From the NCBI GenBank assembly GCA_035536235.1, contig DATLOQ010000026.1, positions 1-37,659 on the forward strand: 37,659 nucleotides of DNA. The letters are read 5' to 3'. The notes beneath the pieces were generated by a model, which was given only the letters and a program-made list of their open reading frames with translations, ran no database searches and was not told the origin of the DNA. Source of the stretch: DATLNF01 sp035536235 (GTDB lineage Bacteria > Actinomycetota > Actinomycetes > BP-191). This document shows positions 1-8,478 of the stretch, piece after piece; the first letter of the stretch is position 1, and each line of letters begins with the position of its first letter. A program made the translations under genes and the position numbers.

Positions 1-1
1 C

Positions 2-490
2 CCGGTCGACAAGATCGGCGAGGTGATCGGGCCGAAGGGCAAGGTCATCAACCAGATCCAGGCCGACACCGGCGCCGACCTGACGATCGAGGACGACGGC
101 ACCATCTACATCGGCGCCACCGACGGCCTCAAGGCCGAGGCTGCTCTCGCCGCGATCCGCGCCATCGTCAGCCCGACGATGCCGCTGGTCGGCGAGCGCT
201 TCCTCGGCACGGTGGTCAAGACGACGGCCTTCGGCGCCTTCGTCTCGCTGCTGCCCGGCAAGGACGGCCTCGTGCACATCTCCAAGCTGGGCAAGGGCAA
301 GCGGCTCAACAAGGTCGAGGACGCGGTCAACGTCGGCGACAAGATCCAGGTGGAGATCGTCGAGATCGACCAGCGCGGCAAGATCAGCCTGGCGCCGGTC
401 GACGACTCTGCGCCTACGGCCGATGCCGCTGCACCCGCTGCGTCGGCATCCGCCGACGCGCCGCAGGCTGACGCTCCGGCCGAGTCCTAG
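2..490 (+). CDS. pnp: Polyribonucleotide nucleotidyltransferase (PNPase), C-terminal part
   Basis: This is the 3' end of the gene; the catalytic RNase PH domains lie upstream of the window. PNPase degrades RNA phosphorolytically from the 3' end. The frame opens with a KH RNA-binding domain (VIGPKGK, a GxxG loop, at about 24-44). An S1 domain follows (GTVVKTTAFGAFV, then GLVHISKL, at about 206-380). The last 30 or so residues form an Ala/Asp-rich tail typical of actinobacterial PNPases. The TAG stop lies 5 nt before the next gene, an M16 peptidase. The same pair is found in Mycobacterium (gpsI-pepR), which supports the assignment. Confidence 0.96.
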   Translation, partial: PVDKIGEVIGPKGKVINQIQADTGADLTIEDDGTIYIGATDGLKAEAALAAIRAIVSPTMPLVGERFLGTVVKTTAFGAFVSLLPGKDGLVHISKLGKGKRLNKVEDAVNVGDKIQVEIVEIDQRGKISLAPVDDSAPTADAAAPAASASADAPQADAPAES

Positions 491-495
491 CCCGC

Positions 496-1809
496 GTGGC
501 GCGTACCCAGGTGCTGTCCGCCGGGCAGGACGGTGCGGTGATCCGCCGTACCGTCCTTCCCGGTGGCCTCCGGGTCATCACTGAGTCGATGCCGCAGGTG
601 CGGTCGGTGGCCTTCGGCATCTGGGTAGGCGTCGGCTCGCGCGACGAGACGCCGCGGCTGGCCGGCGCGTCGCACTTCCTCGAGCACCTGCTCTTCAAGG
701 GCACGCCGAGCCGTGACGCCCTGGAGATCGCCGCGGTCATGGACGCGGTTGGCGGTGAGATGAACGCGTTCACCGCCAAGGAGTACACCTGCTACTACGC
801 GCGGGTGCTCGACACCGACCTGCCGCTCGCGGTCGACGTGCTGGCCGACATGGTCGGCTCGTCCTTGGTGGCCAAGGCCGACGTGGAGTCCGAGCGGAGC
901 GTCATCCTCGAAGAGATCGCCATGCACGACGACCAGCCCGACGACATCGTGCACGACGCGTTCGCCGCGGCCATGTTCGGGGAGCACCCGCTCGGTCGGC
1001 CGGTCATCGGCACGGTCGAGTCGATCGAGGGGATGACCCGCACGGGTGTCCACGGCTACTGGCGGCGCCGCTACCGCGCTGCCGACATGGTGGTGGCAGC
1101 GGCGGGCAACCTCGATCACGCTGCGCTGGTCCGGCTGGTGCGCAAGGCGTTCGGCGCTGCCGGCATGCTCGACGACACCGACGCGGTGCCCGTTGCGCCG
1201 CGCGCCGGCTCACGGCCGCCAGCCGTCACCGGTGGGGTGCAGGTCACCCGGCGCAAGACGGAGCAGGCGCACTTGGTGCTCGGCACCGGCGGCATCGCGC
1301 GCAGTGACGAGCGCCGGTATGCCCTCGCGGTGCTCAACAACGCGCTCGGCGGCGGCATGAGCTCACGGCTGTTCCAGGAGGTGCGCGAGAAGCGCGGCCT
1401 GGCTTACTCCGTCTACAGCTATCACGCGCAGTACGCCGACACCGGGCTCTTCGGCGTCTACGCCGGCTGTGCGCCGGGAAAGGTGCACGAGGTGCTCGGG
1501 CTCTGCCGCGAGCAGCTCGACACGATCGTCTCTGGTGGGATCACCGACGTGGAGCTGGCTCGTGCGAAGGGCCAGCTGAAGGGCTCCATGGTCCTCGGCC
1601 TCGAGGACACCAGCTCCCGGATGAGCCGTCTCGGCAAGGGTGAGCTGGTCTACGGCGAGATCCTGACCGTCGACGCCATCATTCATCGGGTCGACGCGGT
1701 CACCCTGGACGACGTCCGCGCAGTCGCCGGCGAGGTCATCTCCGGCGCCATGGGACTCGCGGTGATCGGACCCTTCGACGACGAGGACTTCAGCTCCGCC
1801 GTCGCCTGA
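496..1809 (+). CDS. M16 family zinc metallopeptidase (PepR-like)
   Basis: A 437-residue insulinase-family protease. The inverted zinc motif HFLEH is at residues 60-64, and the third ligand is probably one of the glutamates in the EE pair at 139-140. The C-terminal half carries the family's SSRLFQEVREKRGLAYSVYS stretch, which contributes substrate-binding Arg and Tyr residues. Family members degrade peptides or process short proteins; the substrate here is unknown. The gene starts with GTG 5 nt after the pnp stop, so the two are almost certainly co-transcribed. No good Shine-Dalgarno sequence is visible, so translation may be coupled to pnp. The length is normal for bacterial M16B enzymes. Confidence 0.93.
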   Translation: MARTQVLSAGQDGAVIRRTVLPGGLRVITESMPQVRSVAFGIWVGVGSRDETPRLAGASHFLEHLLFKGTPSRDALEIAAVMDAVGGEMNAFTAKEYTCYYARVLDTDLPLAVDVLADMVGSSLVAKADVESERSVILEEIAMHDDQPDDIVHDAFAAAMFGEHPLGRPVIGTVESIEGMTRTGVHGYWRRRYRAADMVVAAAGNLDHAALVRLVRKAFGAAGMLDDTDAVPVAPRAGSRPPAVTGGVQVTRRKTEQAHLVLGTGGIARSDERRYALAVLNNALGGGMSSRLFQEVREKRGLAYSVYSYHAQYADTGLFGVYAGCAPGKVHEVLGLCREQLDTIVSGGITDVELARAKGQLKGSMVLGLEDTSSRMSRLGKGELVYGEILTVDAIIHRVDAVTLDDVRAVAGEVISGAMGLAVIGPFDDEDFSSAVA

Positions 1810-1942
1810 CGCCGTACCGACCTTCCCGAGAGAATCTTGGAGGCATTGCCGCGCGGCCGTGCGTGATCGGCGGGCGAAGCGTCCATAGATCCCTCCGCGT
1901 CGCTGCAGGTGGCCGTCATAGGAGCGGTGGGAGGATGCGCGC

Positions 1943-2683
1943 GTGATCAAGGTCGGGGTGCTGGGAGCGCGCGGTCGGATGGGTGCCGAGGTGTGCCGCG
2001 CCGTCACGGCGGCCGACGGCTTGGAGCTCGTCGCGGAGGTTGGGGCCGGCGAAGCCCGCGACGCGCTGACAGCGGCCGATGTGGTCGTCGAGTTCACCCG
2101 ACCCGACGTCGTGATGGACAACGTGCAGTGGTGCATCGAGCACAAGCTGCATCCCGTCGTCGGGACGACCGGCTTCACCGCCGAGCGGATCGCGGCAGTG
2201 CGCGGCTGGTTGGAGCTTGCACCGCGGGTCGGCTGCGTCATCGCGCCCAACTTCGGACTCGGGGCGGTGCTCATGATGCGGTTCGCCGCGCAGGCCGCGC
2301 CCTACTTCGACTCCGTCGAGATCATCGAGCTGCACCACCCCGGCAAGACGGACGCGCCGAGCGGCACGGCCCGGCGTACGGCGGAGCTCGTCGCGCAGGC
2401 GCGGGCAGCCTCCGGGTGCGGTCCAGCGCCGGACGCCACCACCGACGCGCTGGACGGCGCGCGGGGTGCGAACGTCGACGGTGTGCCGGTCCACTCGGTG
2501 CGCGCCGCTGGCCTCGTCGCGCACCAGGAGGTGCTGCTCGGCTCGTCGGGGGAGACTCTGACCATCCGGCACGACTCGCTCGACCGGTCCTCCTTCATGC
2601 CCGGCGTGCTGCTGGCCATCCGCGGAGTCGCGTCCCGCCCCGGGCTGACGCTCGGACTCGATGACCTGCTCGACCTCGGTTGA
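1943..2683 (+). CDS. dapB: 4-hydroxy-tetrahydrodipicolinate reductase
   Basis: A 246-residue cytosolic enzyme that reduces hydroxy-tetrahydrodipicolinate with NAD(P)H in diaminopimelate/lysine synthesis, the step after DapA. Visible motifs are the Rossmann loop GARGRMG (8-14), VGTTG (73-77), APNF (101-104) and the catalytic ELHHPGKTDAPSGTA segment, with His131-His132 and Lys135. The GTG start follows a GGGAGGA ribosome site with about 8 nt spacing. The 133 bp before it hold no gene. It converges on the DUF2461 gene, with only 31 bp between the two stops and no obvious hairpin there. The partner gene dapA is encoded 9 kb downstream. Confidence 0.96.
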   Translation: MIKVGVLGARGRMGAEVCRAVTAADGLELVAEVGAGEARDALTAADVVVEFTRPDVVMDNVQWCIEHKLHPVVGTTGFTAERIAAVRGWLELAPRVGCVIAPNFGLGAVLMMRFAAQAAPYFDSVEIIELHHPGKTDAPSGTARRTAELVAQARAASGCGPAPDATTDALDGARGANVDGVPVHSVRAAGLVAHQEVLLGSSGETLTIRHDSLDRSSFMPGVLLAIRGVASRPGLTLGLDDLLDLG

Positions 2684-2714
2684 GCCGGCGTCGTTGCGTG
2701 CGGGGCGGGCGCGG

Positions 2715-3359
2715 CTAGGGGGCGGCCGAGGGTCCGACGTGCTCGTGCAGCCAGTCGACCAGGGGCCGCGCCGCCAGCCAGTCCTCGCGTACGACGTCGC
2801 GCGCCTTCGCGGTGTGCAGCCAGCCGGCTGGACGGTGATGACGTAGGACGAAGCAGGAGCGGTAGCGCAGCAGGCCAATGCGCGGATGGTCCTTGCCGAC
2901 GCCACGTGGCGCGGTCTTGAGCGAGTCACCGCCCTGCTCGAAGCCCGTGTCTCGCAGCCGCGCCACGATCGACTCCAACGCGGCCCCCGACCTCTCCTCG
3001 TCGATAGCCGCGCGCAGCCGCGCTACCTGGTCCGGCGTCATCACGTGGAGCCCGGCGCCGGTCATCAGGCCGTCGGCGGAGAGCTGCAGGTAGTAGGCCC
3101 CGTCGCCGGTGTCGCCGAGCACAGCCGCGACCTGGGTCTTGTACGGCGACTTGTCGGCCGAGAAGCGCACGTCACGATAGGGCCGGAATAGCACAGCAGG
3201 ACCGAATTCAGCTGCCAGGTCAGCAGTGAGCGCCTCGATCGGCGCCCGCACGTCGCCGTCGTACACCGACTTGTGAGCCTGCCAGTAGTCGCGGGAGTTG
3301 TCGGCCTCAAGGCCCTCGAAGAAGGGAATCGCCGAGCGCGGCCATCCGGTGAACGTCAC
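2715..3359 (-). CDS. DUF2461 family protein
   Basis: A 214-residue protein recognised by its N-terminal pattern (an FTGWP start, then FFEGLEADNSRDYW and the KSVYDGDVRAPIEAL region) and a later RFSADKSPYKTQ motif, all typical of DUF2461 (TIGR02453). The biochemical function is not known. It is the last gene of a four-gene minus-strand operon, and its GTG start overlaps the DUF2277 stop (GTGA), which implies translational coupling. No signal peptide or membrane segment is visible. It reads as a full-length, intact member of the family. Confidence 0.88.
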   Translation of the reverse strand: MTFTGWPRSAIPFFEGLEADNSRDYWQAHKSVYDGDVRAPIEALTADLAAEFGPAVLFRPYRDVRFSADKSPYKTQVAAVLGDTGDGAYYLQLSADGLMTGAGLHVMTPDQVARLRAAIDEERSGAALESIVARLRDTGFEQGGDSLKTAPRGVGKDHPRIGLLRYRSCFVLRHHRPAGWLHTAKARDVVREDWLAARPLVDWLHEHVGPSAAP

Positions 3360-3562
3360 GCGACCGGCTGCCCGACCGCCTCCAGCAGCCGTCGCGTGGT
3401 GTCGGCGACCTCCTGCACGGCGCGCTCGAAGGCCTCGGAGTTCTTCCGGGACGGCTCGCGGAATCCGCTCAGCTTGCGGACGTACTGCCGCGCGGCGGCG
3501 ACGACCTCGTCAGGCGTCGGTGCGGGCTCCTGCCCGCGCAGGGTCTTGATGCTCCGGCACAT
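3356..3562 (-). CDS. DUF2277 family small protein
   Basis: A 68-residue protein beginning MCRSIKTLRG, the signature of DUF2277. I place the start at the ATG at 3562 because an AGGAGGT ribosome site lies directly upstream (about 3565-3571) and because the family always begins MCRSIK. A longer in-frame extension exists but is Arg/Ala-rich and not credible. The rest is predicted helical (VVAAARQYVRKLSGF, then AFERAVQEVADTTRRLLEAVG). Function is unknown. The gene starts 8 nt after the epimerase stop and its own stop overlaps the next start, so it sits tightly inside the operon. Confidence 0.88.
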   Translation of the reverse strand: MCRSIKTLRGQEPAPTPDEVVAAARQYVRKLSGFREPSRKNSEAFERAVQEVADTTRRLLEAVGQPVA

Positions 3563-3570
3563 GAGACCTC

Positions 3571-4569
3571 CTAGGTGCTCTGCTGAGCCCAGAGTGCCAG
3601 CAGCTCGCTCTCCCGCTCGGGCGTCAGCAGCTCGACGTGCTTCGCTTCGCCGCCGCCGGGTGCGCGCAGCCATGCCAGGGTGTCCGATGCGGTCTGCAGC
3701 AGCGGTCGGTTGACCAGCCCGGCTCCGACGGCTCGCTCGCATGAGGCGTGTTCGAGGCCGTCGCTCTCGGCGCTGCTAGCGAGGTAGAGAGGCAACGGCA
3801 CGTTGTACGCGGCGATGAAGTCCTCGTCGACCCACACGACCTCCGGCCGGTGCACTGCCGCCGCTTCGGCGCATACGTCGATGACCTCGGAGAGAGGAAC
3901 CCCGTTCGACGTGGGACCGGTGGCGTTGAACGTCCCGGCCACCGAGGCGTCGGTGACGCCGACGACGAAGTCGCCGAGGTCACGGCCGTGGATCACCTGC
4001 ACCGGAGAGTCGGGACGGCTGGCGAGCATGGGCCCGGGCCGGGTCAGTCGGCGTACCCACGAGGTGAATCGACCCGTCGGGTCGTAGGGGCCTGCGACGA
4101 TGCCCGGGCGTACGACGGTGAGCCGGCCGTCGAAGATCTCGCCGGCCGCCTGCTCGCAGAGCACTTTGAGGGGCCCGTAGGTCTCCCCGGTTCTCTCCGT
4201 TGCACCTTCTCCGGGGCCGACGTCGAGCAGCGGAGACGTCTCGTCGACGGGATGGGTGCTCGGGCGGTACACCGACACCGTCGAGATGTAGGTGTAATGG
4301 CCGACCGCACTTCCGATGGCTGCGCCGACCTCTCGCACCTGGTGCGGGAAGTAGGCGCTGACGTCGATGCAGGCATCCCAGGTCCGGCCGGCGAGCGACG
4401 CGTAGTCGCCGGTGCTCCGGTCGCCGGTGAGTCGCTCTACGCCCGGGAACAGCTCAGCGTTGGTCTGGCCGCGGTTGAAGACGGTGACGTCGTGGCCGCT
4501 GTCCAGCGCCGACTCCACGATGTGGCGGCCCACGAAGCTGGTGCCGCCCAGCACGAGCAGTGAGGTCAT
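3571..4569 (-). CDS. NAD-dependent epimerase/dehydratase family protein
   Basis: A 332-residue extended short-chain dehydrogenase/reductase. It has the nucleotide-binding loop GGTSFVG (8-14), the Ser/Thr of YISTVSVY (94-101) and the catalytic YGPLK (Tyr131, Lys135). NAD-dependent sugar epimerases and reductases share this layout, but the substrate cannot be read from the sequence. An AAGGTG ribosome site precedes the ATG. It lies 9 nt downstream of the GNAT gene and 8 nt upstream of the DUF2277 gene, all on the minus strand, which indicates one operon. Confidence 0.88.
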   Translation of the reverse strand: MTSLLVLGGTSFVGRHIVESALDSGHDVTVFNRGQTNAELFPGVERLTGDRSTGDYASLAGRTWDACIDVSAYFPHQVREVGAAIGSAVGHYTYISTVSVYRPSTHPVDETSPLLDVGPGEGATERTGETYGPLKVLCEQAAGEIFDGRLTVVRPGIVAGPYDPTGRFTSWVRRLTRPGPMLASRPDSPVQVIHGRDLGDFVVGVTDASVAGTFNATGPTSNGVPLSEVIDVCAEAAAVHRPEVVWVDEDFIAAYNVPLPLYLASSAESDGLEHASCERAVGAGLVNRPLLQTASDTLAWLRAPGGGEAKHVELLTPERESELLALWAQQST

Positions 4570-4578
4570 GGCCGCACC

Positions 4579-5130
4579 TTACCGAGGGGTCGACGCCGGC
4601 GAATCGGCCATGCTGCGTCGGTAGCGGACCTCGGGCAGGGTCGTGCCGAACAAGTCGACGTCTTTGACGGTGCCGTCACATGCCCAGCCGGCGAGCTCGT
4701 AGAACCGACGGGCTCTCGGGTTGTCCTGCAGCACCCACAGGTACGCCGCCGCGTAGCCCGCGTCGACTAGCGCTGCCAGGCCGGCGTCCATCAGTCGGCG
4801 GCCTAGCCCGGTGCCCCACCGGGGTGACTCGACGTAGAGGGCGTAGAGCTCCCCAACCCCCGGCGGCTCGGCTTCCCGAGCCACCCCGACCGCGACGAAA
4901 CCGGCGACCGCGGGCCCGTCCAACGCCACGATGGTCCTGCGGCCCACGTTCTCCGCGCCGTCCACGCGACCGCGCCACCGGTCGGCCTGCTCAGCCAGGT
5001 CGAGACCCTCGAAGGTCCCGGCCGGTACCAGGTCGCCGTACGCCGCCAGCCAGGTCGCCACGTGCATGGCAGCCAGCGACTCGGCGTCCTCCGCTCGCAT
5101 CTCCCTGATTTCCAACGCCATGGCGAACAT
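4579..5130 (-). CDS. GNAT family N-acetyltransferase
   Basis: A 183-residue GCN5-related acetyltransferase. The acetyl-CoA pyrophosphate loop is RWGTGLGRRLMD (104-115), and NPRARRFYELAGW (137-149) is the usual C-terminal motif. The substrate is unknown. I use the ATG at 5130; an ATG three codons further in (5121) fits equally well, and neither has a clear ribosome site. A much longer in-frame extension runs antisense through thyX and is rejected. It is the first gene of the minus-strand operon and is divergent from thyX across 108 bp, which should hold both promoters. Confidence 0.86.
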   Translation of the reverse strand: MFAMALEIREMRAEDAESLAAMHVATWLAAYGDLVPAGTFEGLDLAEQADRWRGRVDGAENVGRRTIVALDGPAVAGFVAVGVAREAEPPGVGELYALYVESPRWGTGLGRRLMDAGLAALVDAGYAAAYLWVLQDNPRARRFYELAGWACDGTVKDVDLFGTTLPEVRYRRSMADSPASTPR

Positions 5131-5238
5131 CGTTGCACCGGCGTTCGTCGACGGGCCGCGAGGGTAGGGTGGCCCCCTGCCGCTCGCTCTTCCCCGGGCC
5201 GTCGCGGGCAGCTCCCGTCCACGATTCTTGGAGCGCTT

Positions 5239-5988
5239 GTGCCCGACATCGTCCCGCTGAGGGTCCAGCTGATCGCCGCCACCCAGTTCTTCCCGCCCGC
5301 CGATGTGCCGTGGGAGACCGACGCCGATGGGGGCCAAGCGCTCGCGGAATTCGCCGGCCGCGCGTGCTACCAGTCCTGGAAGAAGCCCAATCCGGTGACC
5401 GCGACCAACTCGGGCTACCTCGAGCACATCCTCGATGTCGGTCACCTCAGCGTCCTGGAGCACGGCAGCGTCACCTTCTACATCACCGGGGCGTCGCGGT
5501 CGCTCACCCACGAGCTCGTGCGGCATCGACACTTCTCCTACAGCCAGCTCTCCCAGCGCTACGTGCCGGAGAAGGACGCAGCGATGGTCGAGCCGGCCGT
5601 CATCGCCGAAGATCCGGAGCTGCACGCGATCTTCCTCGAGGCCAGTGACGCGGCGTTGGACGCCTACACCCGCCTGCTGGAGGGTCTGGAGAAGCGCTTC
5701 GCCGACTGGGACGACGTCACGGCCCGGAAGAAGAATGCCCGTCAGGCCGCCCGGGCTGTGCTGCCCAATGCGACCGAGACCCGGATCGTCGTCACCGGCA
5801 ACTACCGGGCGATGCGGCACTTCATCCGGATGCGCGCCAGCGAGCACGCCGACGTCGAGATACGCGAGCTGGCCGTGGCCATGCTGCGCGAGCTCCAGCG
5901 GGTCGCGCCCAACGTGTTCGCCGACTTCGTGATCTCCGTTCACCACGACGGCACCGAGATCGCCGAGTCGAAGTTCGCCGAGGGCTGA
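5239..5988 (+). CDS. thyX: Flavin-dependent thymidylate synthase
   Basis: A 249-residue enzyme that methylates dUMP to dTMP with methylene-tetrahydrofolate and reduced FAD. The diagnostic RHRX7S motif is RHRHFSYSQLSQR at 95-107, and FIRMRASEHADVEIRELA near the C-terminus holds substrate-contacting Arg residues. The start is the GTG at 5239, 5 nt after a GGAG sequence; this gives the usual family length and removes an implausible upstream extension. In Mycobacterium thyX lies next to dapA. Here the ligase/hydrolase block (6106-11591) separates them, which suggests an insertion. Confidence 0.95.
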   Translation: MPDIVPLRVQLIAATQFFPPADVPWETDADGGQALAEFAGRACYQSWKKPNPVTATNSGYLEHILDVGHLSVLEHGSVTFYITGASRSLTHELVRHRHFSYSQLSQRYVPEKDAAMVEPAVIAEDPELHAIFLEASDAALDAYTRLLEGLEKRFADWDDVTARKKNARQAARAVLPNATETRIVVTGNYRAMRHFIRMRASEHADVEIRELAVAMLRELQRVAPNVFADFVISVHHDGTEIAESKFAEG

Positions 5989-6001
5989 CCGAGGCGGGTG
6001 G

Positions 6002-6027
6002 TTCTGGACGGCTGGGGTCAGCCAGAA
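6002..6027 (+). terminator. Possible terminator or attenuator hairpin after thyX
   Basis: TTCTGG (6002-6007) pairs with CCAGAA (6022-6027), with an inner CTG/CAG pair around a GGGT loop and an ACGG bulge. No T-run follows, so this is a weak intrinsic terminator at best. CTGGAC (6004-6009) can instead pair with GTCCAG (6056-6061), so two mutually exclusive folds exist upstream of the next gene. Confidence 0.35.
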
Positions 6028-6105
6028 TCTCTGATCCTCGGCGTCGGGTTTTGGTGTCCAGCCCGAATACGGCACCATGAATCGTCAACCCGTCAGGAGC
6101 CGCCG

Positions 6106-7299
6106 GTGCACATCGACTTCATGTCCTCGGAACGGTCCAGCCTCGGTGTCGAGGTGGAGCTCGAGGTGATCGACAAGGAGACCCGGCAGCTGACCTCTGC
6201 GGCCGGAGACATCCTCCGCGAGATGGGGGACGGCCACGCCGACGGTCATCCCAAGGCCAAGCACGAGCTGCTCGAGTCGACTATCGAGATCATCACCGGC
6301 ATCTGCACCACGGTGGACGAGGCGCGGCGCGACCTCGAGGCCACCCTTGCCGAGGTCACCGCCCAGACCGAACGGCGTGGCCTCGAGCTCCTCTGCTCCG
6401 GCACGCACCCGTTCTCGGACTGGAAGAAGCAGGACATCACGCCGAACGAGCGCTATGCGCGCCTCGTCGAGGACATGCAGTGGCTGGCCCGCCGGATGCA
6501 GATCTTCGGAATCCACGTCCACGTCGGGGTGCGCTCGCCGGACAAGGTCATCCCGATCGTCAACGCGCTGTCGACGTATATCCCGCACTTCCTGGCGCTC
6601 TCCGCTTCTAGCCCTTACTGGATGGGCCAGGACACCGGTCTGGCGTCGAGCCGATCCAAGGTGTTCGAGGGATTGCCGACGGCCGGGCTGCCCCACCAGC
6701 TCTCCGGCTGGAACGACTTCGAGGACTACATGTCCACCCTGATCAATGCCGAGACGATCCACTCGGTGCGGGAGGTGTGGTGGGACATCCGGCCGCACCC
6801 GAGCTTCGGCACCGTGGAGATCCGGATCTGCGATGGCATGCCGCGGATGAGCGAGATCGCCACGGTGGCCGCGCTGAGCCAGTGCCTCGTAGAGCGCTTC
6901 AACACGCTGCTCGACCGTGGCTACACGCTGCCGGTGCAGAGCAACTGGATCTTGCGCGACAACAAGTGGCGGGCGGCGCGCTACGGCCTCAGCGCCTCGA
7001 TCATCGTCGATGACAAGGGCGGCCAGCAGCCGCTGCGCGACGCCATCCCCGAGCTGGTCGAGGAGCTGCGACCGGTCGCCGACAAGCTCGGCTGCTCGGC
7101 CGAGCTGAGCCACGCGCTGACGATGCTGGAGGAGGGGCCGAGCTATCTACGGCAGCGCAGTGTCGTCGACCAGGGCGGCACCCTGATCGACGTCGTCGAC
7201 TCCCTCGTGCAGGAGCTGCGCACCGACAAGGCCACTCCGATGCCGGAGAAGCCGGTGTACGACGCGAGGTCCACGCGCTCACCTGAGCCACCGGCCTAG
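6106..7299 (+). CDS. YbdK/COG2170-type carboxylate-amine ligase (GCS2 family)
   Basis: A 397-residue glutamate-cysteine-ligase-like enzyme of the glutamine-synthetase fold. It would join a carboxylate to an amine using ATP. Family marks are SSLGVEVELEVID (11-23, metal-binding glutamates), KHELLESTIEIITGIC (52-67), HVHVGV (137-142), and the later WWDIRPHPSFGTVEIRICD and NKWRAARYGL stretches. The GTG at 6106 is chosen because AGGAG lies 6 nt upstream. E. coli YbdK has weak glutamate-cysteine ligase activity, but the true substrates of this branch are unsettled. It is followed after 3 nt by an M20 amidohydrolase, an enzyme class that breaks amide bonds. Confidence 0.9.
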   Translation: MHIDFMSSERSSLGVEVELEVIDKETRQLTSAAGDILREMGDGHADGHPKAKHELLESTIEIITGICTTVDEARRDLEATLAEVTAQTERRGLELLCSGTHPFSDWKKQDITPNERYARLVEDMQWLARRMQIFGIHVHVGVRSPDKVIPIVNALSTYIPHFLALSASSPYWMGQDTGLASSRSKVFEGLPTAGLPHQLSGWNDFEDYMSTLINAETIHSVREVWWDIRPHPSFGTVEIRICDGMPRMSEIATVAALSQCLVERFNTLLDRGYTLPVQSNWILRDNKWRAARYGLSASIIVDDKGGQQPLRDAIPELVEELRPVADKLGCSAELSHALTMLEEGPSYLRQRSVVDQGGTLIDVVDSLVQELRTDKATPMPEKPVYDARSTRSPEPPA

Positions 7300-7302
7300 C
7301 CG

Positions 7303-8466
7303 ATGCTGGACGACTTCCTCGCGGCCAGGGGCGGCGAGCTCATCGCCCTGCGCCGTGACCTGCACGCGCACCCGGAGCTCGGCCGGCACGAGCACCGCAC
7401 GACCGCGGTGGTGGCCGCTGCTCTGCGCGCTGCCGGGCTCGCGCCGCGGCAGCTCAAATCGGGCACGGGCCTGGTCTGCGACATCGGCGCGGGGACGGGC
7501 CCGGTCATCGCCCTGCGCGCTGACATCGACGCGCTGCCGATCCTCGATGTGAAGGACGTGCCCTACCGCAGCACCATCGACGGCGTCTGCCACGCCTGCG
7601 GCCACGACGTGCACACTGCCGTCCTGGTCGGCACTGCCCTCGCTCTGGCCGAGCAGGCTGATCAGCTGCCCGGGCGGGTCCGGCTGGTCTTCCAACCCGC
7701 CGAGGAGGTCATGCCCGGCGGCGCCATCGACGCCATCGACGACGGGGTGCTCGACGACGTACGCGCGATCTTCGCGCTGCACTGCCACCCCGCCCTCGAG
7801 GTCGGTGAGATCGGCCTGCGGACCGGCGCCATCACCGCGGCGGCCGACCTGGTCGAGGTGACGCTGACCGGTCCCGGCGGGCACACTGCCCGACCGCACG
7901 CGACGAGCGACCTCGTCTACGTCGTCTCCCGGGTGGTCACCGACCTGCCCGCCGGGCTGAGCCGCTTGGTCGATCCCCGGGCGGCCATGAGCATCGTCTT
8001 CGGGATGATCACCGCAGGAGCCGCCCCCAACGTGATCCCGCGAGTGGCCACCGTGAGGGGAACCCTGCGGGTCCTCGGCGACGCCGCGTGGCGCGATGCG
8101 CCGACGGTCATCGACCGGCTGCTGGCCGGCATCGTCGGCCCGCTGGGTGCGTCGTACGAGCTCGCCTACACCCGAGGGGTGCCGCCGGTCTGCAACGAGG
8201 CGGCCGCGACGGGGGTGTTCGAGACGGCGGTCGGACGTGCTCTTGGCGAGTCAGCAGTGGTGACCACGGAGCAGAGCTTCGGTGGCGAGGACTTCTCGTG
8301 GTACCTCCAGAAGGTGCCGGGCGCGATGGCGAGGCTGGGCGTGCGACCGCAGCACGGGGCGTCGGACCTGCACACCGCCACCTTCGACATCGACGAGCGA
8401 GCCATCGGCGTCGGCGTGCGGGTGATGGTGCACACCGCGCTCGAAGCGCTCGCGTCCTACGCCTGA
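7303..8466 (+). CDS. M20 family amidohydrolase (M20D type)
   Basis: A 387-residue metal-dependent amidohydrolase of the aminoacylase/IAA-amino-acid hydrolase type. It shows RRDLHAHPEL (17-26), LRADIDALP (71-79), the metal site HACGHDVHT (97-105), QPAEE (131-135), LHCHP (159-163) and a late LHTATFDID segment. A dimerisation-domain signature (GPGGHTARPH) is also present. It probably removes an acyl or amino-acid group from an amide. Its ATG lies 3 nt after the stop of the ligase gene, so the two form an operon. It converges on the ATP-grasp gene with 12 bp between stops. Confidence 0.93.
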   Translation: MLDDFLAARGGELIALRRDLHAHPELGRHEHRTTAVVAAALRAAGLAPRQLKSGTGLVCDIGAGTGPVIALRADIDALPILDVKDVPYRSTIDGVCHACGHDVHTAVLVGTALALAEQADQLPGRVRLVFQPAEEVMPGGAIDAIDDGVLDDVRAIFALHCHPALEVGEIGLRTGAITAAADLVEVTLTGPGGHTARPHATSDLVYVVSRVVTDLPAGLSRLVDPRAAMSIVFGMITAGAAPNVIPRVATVRGTLRVLGDAAWRDAPTVIDRLLAGIVGPLGASYELAYTRGVPPVCNEAAATGVFETAVGRALGESAVVTTEQSFGGEDFSWYLQKVPGAMARLGVRPQHGASDLHTATFDIDERAIGVGVRVMVHTALEALASYA

Positions 8467-8478
8467 GCCCCGCTCCGT

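Noticed and set aside
5062..5238. N-terminal extension of thyX
   Set aside because: Antisense to the GNAT gene, no family similarity, and the GTG at 5239 has a ribosome site and gives the normal length.
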